DNA of 11,702 nt from an uncultured Lachnospiraceae bacterium (GTDB taxonomy: Bacteria > Bacillota > Clostridia > Lachnospirales > Lachnospiraceae): assembly GCA_902782965.1 (NCBI GenBank), contig CACZPG010000183.1, positions 1-11,702 of the forward strand. Direction: 5' to 3'. Positions 7,206 through 11,702 of the stretch are shown here, one piece after another. Every line of letters starts with the position of its first letter. Within the stretch, counting starts at the first letter, position 1. A program made the translations under genes and the position numbers. Below the pieces are notes generated by a model, which was given only the letters and a program-made list of their open reading frames with translations, was not told where the DNA came from and ran no database searches.

Positions 7206-9623
7206 TCACAGTTTTACTATAGTAACTCCGGCATCTCCTTCACCGAATTCACCCAACTTGAATTCTTTTACATAGGATTGTTTCTTAAGATATTCCGTAA
7301 TTCCTCTTCTTAATGCACCTGTACCCTTTCCATGAACAATTCTTACAGTCTGGGTATGTGTAAGGAGGGCATCGTCCAGATATTTATCCAGCTCCGCAAT
7401 TGCTTCATCGACAGTCTTTCCAAGAAGATTGATTTCAGGTTTGAAGTTCATGGCTTTTCCACTTCCGCTTACACCTGAAGATACATGTCTGAAGGTCTCT
7501 GCTGCATTCTTGGTCTTAAGCTTATCTTCATCAATTATCAGAAGGTCATTTGCAGGAAATCTGGAGGTCAGAATTCCCATCTCTACCAGAAGATTTCCGT
7601 TTTTGTCCGGAAGTTCAATAACATGTCCTTCAGTATCAAGACTGAGAACCAGTACCTTGTCACCGATATGAAAATCCGTAAGCTTATGTCCTGAATATTT
7701 CTTTGTTTCTTCCTTCTTCTTCTCGCCGTAAGAATCTCTTTTCTTTCTGATGTCACTTCTCTTCATTTCGAGAGTTCTGGCGTCTATCTTCGAAGGACTC
7801 TTTAACCATTTATTATAATCCCTTATGGCTTCGTCTGCCACATTCTTTGCATCCTCAACAATTTCCCTGGCTTCCGCTTTAGCCTTCTCTATGAGATCAT
7901 TTCTCTTCTCATCAAGAGTTTTTTCCTTATCTGCCAGTCTCTGTCTGAGCTGCTTTGCAGAAGCTGTTTCAACCTCCAGCTCTTCTCTAAGCCTCCGGGT
8001 CTCCTTCTCGCTTTCCTCCAGCTCTGATATTATCTTCTCCATATTCAGCTGACTCTGATCCATTTCTTTCTCAGCTGATTCAATAACGAATTCAGGCATA
8101 CCCAATCTTCTGGATATAGCAAATGCATTTGAGGATCCCGGAATACCGATCATCAGCTTATAGGTAGGTTTCAGCGTTTTCAGATCAAATTCGCAGGAGG
8201 CATTCTCTACCCCCTGAGTACCTATAGCATAGGTCTTTAATTCCGTATAATGTGTAGTAGCCATTACTCTGGCACCCACTGCTCTCAAATGTTCCAGAAT
8301 GGATATGGCCAGCGCAGAACCTTCTGCAGGATCTGTTCCACCACCCGGTTCATCAAAAAGTATCAGAGATTTCTCATTAGCATGCTTTACGATATAGATT
8401 ATATTGCTCATATGGGACGAAAATGTAGACAGACTCAGCTCTATGCTCTGTTCATCTCCTATATCAGCAAATACATCTTCAAAAACACACAGTCTGCTTC
8501 CCTCCAAAGCCGGAATATGCAGACCGGACTGTCCCATAAGAGCCAGTATTCCCAGGGTTTTGAGAGATACCGTTTTTCCACCGGTATTGGGACCGGTAAC
8601 TATAAGCGAGGTGTAGCCTTCTCCCATTGAAATATCAATAGGAACCGCTTCGCTTCTTCCTGTTGCTTTGTTCAGAAGTGACGCCCTCAGCAAAGGATGC
8701 ACCGCTCTTTTAAGATCTATTATTCCTTCGTCATTCCATACAGGCTCTGTAGCATCTATCTCTCTGGCATACTTTGCTTTAGCAAAAATAAAATCCAGTT
8801 CCACCAGAATCTTATAATTATTCTCTATCTCTTCTCTTACAGGTACAAGCATCCGGCTGAGATCAGACAGAATCTTCTCTATCTCCAGCCTTTCCTCACT
8901 GCTGAGATCCTGAATACGGTTATTCAGTTCCACCACCTGCATGGGCTCAATAAATACTGTAGAACCGGTTTGTGATCTGTCATGGACCATTCCCGGAAAT
9001 GAGTTCTTATATTCTATCTTTACAGGAATACAATACCTTCCATTTCTGGTAGTGATAAGAGAATCCATAAGCATATCCTTATTGGAGGAACTCTTAACAA
9101 TCTTATTTAAGGTCTGATGTACTCCGGCTTCTGCCTGGACTATTTTCTTTCTGATACTTCTTAGATTTCCGGAAGCATCATCAGCTATCTCATCAGCAGA
9201 TATAATGCATCTCCTGATTTCACTTGAAATATCCTCCAAGGCAGAAATATCATCGAAATATACTGTCAGGCTGTCATAAAGCTTCCCATCTTCTCCGGAA
9301 ATATCTCCATATGCCATAGCCTCAGCTCCGGCTTCAAGAAGACTGGCAACATCCAGAAGTTCAGCCGCTGAAAGAGATGACTCCACCTCCAGAAGCTTAA
9401 GAATCTCCGACACAGGCCTGACACCGGAGAAAGATACGTTTCCATATTTCTCAAGTCTTACAAATGCATCTCTGGTATTCTGCTGCAGCTGTTCAATCTT
9501 AATCCTGTCCTTAAGAGGTTTTATACCCGCTATCTTTCTCTTCGCACCCTCAGTGGTTGCGTGCTCTGCCAGTTGTTCCAGTATTTTGTTATATTCTAAA
9601 ACTCTTAACGATCTTTTGTTCAT
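7206..9623 (-). CDS. mutS2: MutS2 family ATPase with C-terminal Smr domain
   Basis: 805 residues, near the Bacillus length (785). It has a MutS-type core and clamp region (about 1-300) and an ATPase with Walker A GPNTGGKT (344-351), signature SLSTFSSHMSNI (397-408), Walker B LILFDE (420-425) and THY (457-459). A charged coiled coil (about 512-605), a KOW-like region (about 650-700) and an Smr domain (about 731-805) with HGKGTGALRRG (764-774) follow. MutS2 proteins lack the mismatch-recognition domain and have been linked to suppression of recombination and to splitting of collided ribosomes. Here the Smr motif usually written LDLR reads INLL (731-734), so the acidic and basic residues tied to nuclease activity are absent. 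The ATG is four bases after the upstream stop and has no nearby Shine-Dalgarno, suggesting translational coupling. Family call very secure; nuclease activity doubtful. Confidence 0.96.
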   Translation of the reverse strand: MNKRSLRVLEYNKILEQLAEHATTEGAKRKIAGIKPLKDRIKIEQLQQNTRDAFVRLEKYGNVSFSGVRPVSEILKLLEVESSLSAAELLDVASLLEAGAEAMAYGDISGEDGKLYDSLTVYFDDISALEDISSEIRRCIISADEIADDASGNLRSIRKKIVQAEAGVHQTLNKIVKSSSNKDMLMDSLITTRNGRYCIPVKIEYKNSFPGMVHDRSQTGSTVFIEPMQVVELNNRIQDLSSEERLEIEKILSDLSRMLVPVREEIENNYKILVELDFIFAKAKYAREIDATEPVWNDEGIIDLKRAVHPLLRASLLNKATGRSEAVPIDISMGEGYTSLIVTGPNTGGKTVSLKTLGILALMGQSGLHIPALEGSRLCVFEDVFADIGDEQSIELSLSTFSSHMSNIIYIVKHANEKSLILFDEPGGGTDPAEGSALAISILEHLRAVGARVMATTHYTELKTYAIGTQGVENASCEFDLKTLKPTYKLMIGIPGSSNAFAISRRLGMPEFVIESAEKEMDQSQLNMEKIISELEESEKETRRLREELEVETASAKQLRQRLADKEKTLDEKRNDLIEKAKAEAREIVEDAKNVADEAIRDYNKWLKSPSKIDARTLEMKRSDIRKKRDSYGEKKKEETKKYSGHKLTDFHIGDKVLVLSLDTEGHVIELPDKNGNLLVEMGILTSRFPANDLLIIDEDKLKTKNAAETFRHVSSGVSGSGKAMNFKPEINLLGKTVDEAIAELDKYLDDALLTHTQTVRIVHGKGTGALRRGITEYLKKQSYVKEFKLGEFGEGDAGVTIVKL

Positions 9624-9627
9624 AGTA

Positions 9628-10662
9628 TTAATCTATAGAATAAGGCTGCTCCTCTTCAATATCCGGAATAACCTTATATATCTCATCCTCTTCATACATT
9701 GTAAGTGCCCGGTTCATTTCATATTTTTCCGAACGAATAATCTTCCCGGATTCTTTGGTTAATTCACCTATCATCGAATATACTGCTCCTGAACTCTCCA
9801 GTGCACTTTTCATTACATTTTCATTTTCCGGACTTACAACCGCCAGTACTCCACCTGTACCAAGGAGCATATAGGGGTTTATACCGTAGAATTCACAAAC
9901 CTCAATAGTACTCTGACGTATAGGTATCCTTTCATGAATTATATCTATACCGAGTCCTGCCGCTTCACTTATCTCATAGAGAGCCCGATATATCCCACCA
10001 AACGTTATGTCATGAATATAACACGCTTTTGAGTCAATAAGGCATCTGACTATTGGGGAAATATCCATATCTTTCTCGCAAAAGCCTGTTCCGAAACTCT
10101 CTTTTTTAATATAAGACTTAGAGAATCTCTTCCCTAAGTCTTCTGTTTTGTACTTATATATTATGGATGCCCCATACTCTCCGGCATAGCCAATTGCAAA
10201 TATCCTGCAGCCGGCAGAAATCTTCTGTGTAAGCTGCTTAATAATATTGCAATCCGTATTGCCGAAGGCGGTAACATTTATACTTATACCGTTCCCTTCG
10301 CCTGAGAAAACAGTATTCCCGCCAAGAACAAGGATTCCCCTGTCCCTGGCCGACTTAACAATATCATTCATTTCATCTCTGATAGTCTGTTCCGGGCAGT
10401 TTTTACCTGCAACAATTCCTACCAGAATACGATCCGGTACAGCACCGCTGAGAACAAGATTATTATTAGCCCTGATCATCGCAAGTCTTCCTTTGCTGGA
10501 ATAGCCATATGCCGCAGCCAATACCTGATCAGAATCATCCTTTCGGATATTATCCTCCAGAATAATATAATCCTGACCTACTCCGGTTCTGATCATACAG
10601 TTTCCCGGAATATGCTTTATAATACTTCTTCCAAGTATTCTTGTTCCTACGGTTCCCTTCAT
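9628..10662 (-). CDS. HypE/PurM-fold (AIR synthase-related) protein
   Basis: 344 residues resembling the AIR-synthase/HypE superfamily of ATP-using enzymes. Matches include NLVLSGAVPDRIL (69-81, like the N..GA.P segment), LVLGGNTVF (111-119, where relatives have GGDT), IGYAGEYGASII (157-168, like the G..G..G loop), IHDITFGGIYRALYEISEA (216-234, like HypE HDPTEGG..) and LGTGGVLAVV (267-276). True HypE ends in a PRIC motif whose cysteine carries the thiocarboxamide; here the end is acidic (DIEEEQPYSID) with no such cysteine, and no hydrogenase or other hyp gene is present. A role as a carbamoyl-dehydrating HypE is therefore unlikely, and the substrate is unknown. It begins two bases after the VanW-domain gene's stop and ends four bases before mutS2, so it is embedded in a coupled operon. 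No strong ribosome site is visible. Confidence 0.82.
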   Translation of the reverse strand: MKGTVGTRILGRSIIKHIPGNCMIRTGVGQDYIILEDNIRKDDSDQVLAAAYGYSSKGRLAMIRANNNLVLSGAVPDRILVGIVAGKNCPEQTIRDEMNDIVKSARDRGILVLGGNTVFSGEGNGISINVTAFGNTDCNIIKQLTQKISAGCRIFAIGYAGEYGASIIYKYKTEDLGKRFSKSYIKKESFGTGFCEKDMDISPIVRCLIDSKACYIHDITFGGIYRALYEISEAAGLGIDIIHERIPIRQSTIEVCEFYGINPYMLLGTGGVLAVVSPENENVMKSALESSGAVYSMIGELTKESGKIIRSEKYEMNRALTMYEEDEIYKVIPDIEEEQPYSID

Positions 10663-10664
10663 AT

Positions 10665-11702
10665 TTATTCTACACTTTCTACGCCCGGTTCTTCCGGCGC
10701 AGGAGCAGGAGCTTCCGTGGTTTCCGGTGCTTCCGGCGCAGGAGCAGGAGCTTCTGTAGTTTCCGGCTCTTCCGGTGCAGGAGCTTCTGTGGTTTCCGGT
10801 GATTCCGGAGCAGCCTCTTCTTCCTTCTTTTTCTTCTTTTTCTTTTTCTTCTTGGTTTCTCCGTCCTCGTTATCATCTTCGTCTTCGTTTTCTTCATCCG
10901 TAGCCTCATCTGTGTTTACGGAAATCATTGCAGGAGACGCCTGATATTTACTTGAATTCATCTTGATCTTCTCAGTTTCAACTCCATCAACATAGACATG
11001 TTTCCAGAGTTCTCCGGTATAACCGGTAACAGCGGCACGGGACGCAACCTCTGTTCCCGGAGGAAGAGACTTATCCTCTGTATATATTGGTTCTGAAGGA
11101 GGATTGATAACTCCTGTCTGTACTGATTCGAATTCAATCTTTCTATTGGCCGGTCTGTATTCTTCACCATAAACATTGAAACTGAGATTAGCTCCATCAT
11201 ATAAAGCTTCAATGTAGATTGGTGCATCGAGGTTATTGCTGAACTTGAGATCCAGAACTCCACCGGCTATAGCAGCATCCGCTGAAATAGGTACATATGA
11301 AACTCTCATACTATGACAGTTTCTCTGTATTACATTCAGCTCCGCCCTGATAACGGCATTATATAACGTGGTAGCCACCTGACACACACCACCACCGGGA
11401 CTGTCAACTACATCAGTTCCCACATATGCATGTGCAAGTTCATATCCATTACTAACCTCTATAGGTGCAATACAGCTGTAAACAGATATCTGCTCGCCAG
11501 GAAACAGAACATGTCCGTTAACAAGTGAAGCAGCCCTCTGAACATTGGTCTTTCTGGATGAACTGCTGGAAGCATAGCTGGTTGTATAGGTTCCAAGAAG
11601 ATCCTTAATTCTTCCAAGAGCTTTAAGTCTCTCATTCTCACTGGAATCTGAGATAACCAGAGCTGTACTTATATCACTTCCTGAATAATCAGAAGCATTT
11701 AT
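10665..11702 (-). CDS. VanW-domain surface protein with G5-like region and charged repeat tail (N-terminus off the window)
   Basis: 345 residues are visible; the frame is open to the right edge, so the start and presumed membrane anchor are missing. Visible residues about 30-180 carry the VanW domain: LGTYTTSYASSS, VLFPGEQIS, GYELAHAYVG, the hallmark SPGGGVCQVATTLYNAV (101-117) and HSMRVSYVP. A G5-like segment follows (LPPGTEV to MISVN, about 213-263), as in Bacillus YoaR-type proteins. The end is low complexity: acidic 265-283, ten lysines 284-293, EEE, then three PETTEAPAP-type repeats to the stop. By family and domain order it is an exported protein associated with the cell wall; the VanW role is still poorly defined. 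The tail could span or bind the wall, or be a disordered linker. The next gene starts two bases after its stop. A GTG at 11423 is in frame but inside the domain, so it is not the start. Confidence 0.9.
   Translation of the reverse strand: MNASDYSGSDISTALVISDSSENERLKALGRIKDLLGTYTTSYASSSSSRKTNVQRAASLVNGHVLFPGEQISVYSCIAPIEVSNGYELAHAYVGTDVVDSPGGGVCQVATTLYNAVIRAELNVIQRNCHSMRVSYVPISADAAIAGGVLDLKFSNNLDAPIYIEALYDGANLSFNVYGEEYRPANRKIEFESVQTGVINPPSEPIYTEDKSLPPGTEVASRAAVTGYTGELWKHVYVDGVETEKIKMNSSKYQASPAMISVNTDEATDEENEDEDDNEDGETKKKKKKKKKKEEEAAPESPETTEAPAPEEPETTEAPAPAPEAPETTEAPAPAPEEPGVESVE
10692..10802 (-). repeat. In-frame minisatellite in the VanW protein tail
   Basis: Three tandem units of 39, 39 and 33 bases (10692-10730, 10731-10769, 10770-10802) and a degenerate partial fourth, each starting TTCCGG on the plus strand. 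Unit lengths are multiples of three, so they encode repeated PETTEAPAPAP-type blocks. The shorter unit lacks six bases (one Ala-Pro step). Length variation between strains would be expected. Confidence 0.85.
10824..10853 (-). repeat. Ten-codon lysine run (purine tract)
   Basis: Ten consecutive lysine codons mixing AAG and AAA (AAG AAG AAA AAG AAA AAG AAG AAA AAG AAG), preceded by an acidic stretch and followed by GAA GAA GAG. The codon mixing keeps the longest A run at five, which limits slippage. It creates a sharp acidic-to-basic switch in the protein just before the Pro/Thr/Ala repeats. Confidence 0.85.

Noticed and set aside
8250..8975. Several plus-strand frames inside mutS2
   Set aside because: They are antisense to a fully conserved coding region, lack recognisable domains and show no ribosome sites.
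10679..10909. Arg/Lys-rich 76-residue minus-strand frame
   Set aside because: It is the shifted reading of the acidic, polylysine and repeat tail of the VanW-domain protein, with no ribosome site. The lysine run (G-AAA-AAG context) does not form a canonical A-AAA-AAG slippery site.
10612..10944. Plus-strand Ser/Gly/Ala and Phe-rich frame
   Set aside because: It is the antisense reading of the VanW tail minisatellite and lysine run, with no ribosome site and compositional bias typical of a shadow frame.

Overview
This window looks like a chromosomal core-genome segment from a low-to-moderate GC Gram-positive anaerobe of the Clostridia, most likely a Lachnospiraceae member. The assignment is an inference. 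It rests on AT-rich codon use (many ATA, AGA, GGA and CTT codons), purine-rich Shine-Dalgarno sequences, Firmicutes-type genes (mutS2, a yhaM-type HD exonuclease, a VanW/G5-type surface protein, an OmpR-family two-component pair) and a lipoprotein with a typical Gram-positive lipobox. All ten genes lie on the minus strand, so transcription runs from high to low coordinates. I see no tRNA, rRNA, CRISPR array, transposase or phage gene. No gene-free stretch exceeds about 150 bases.

In transcription order, the right end (10665-11702) holds the C-terminal part of a VanW-domain surface protein with an unusual tail: an acidic stretch, ten lysines, then Pro-Glu-Thr-Ala repeats. Two nucleotides after its stop begins a HypE/PurM-fold (AIR-synthase-related) protein, and four nucleotides after that stop begins mutS2. 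These three are probably one translationally coupled transcription unit. After 64 bases come an OmpR/PhoB-type response regulator and its membrane histidine kinase, separated by 6 bases. Then come an Lrp/AsnC-type regulator and a class I/II aminotransferase, a pairing that suggests regulation of amino acid metabolism.

The aminotransferase is followed immediately by a 107-base cluster of palindromic repeats (2897-3003): two identical 42-base direct copies at a 48-base period, plus an inverted half-copy that makes a long near-perfect hairpin. This is the only clearly non-coding, repeat-like structure in the window. Beyond it are yhaM (OB-fold plus HD 3'-5' exoribonuclease), a tRNA-dihydrouridine synthase 25 bases downstream, and a secreted lipoprotein that runs off the left edge.

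Most of the content is conserved housekeeping and regulation, and I do not see a convincing new multi-gene system. The items most worth a second look are the palindromic repeat cluster and its in-frame coding potential, the HypE-like protein without the C-terminal cysteine motif or any hydrogenase neighbours, the MutS2 whose Smr domain lacks the LDLR motif, and the VanW protein's repetitive charged tail.
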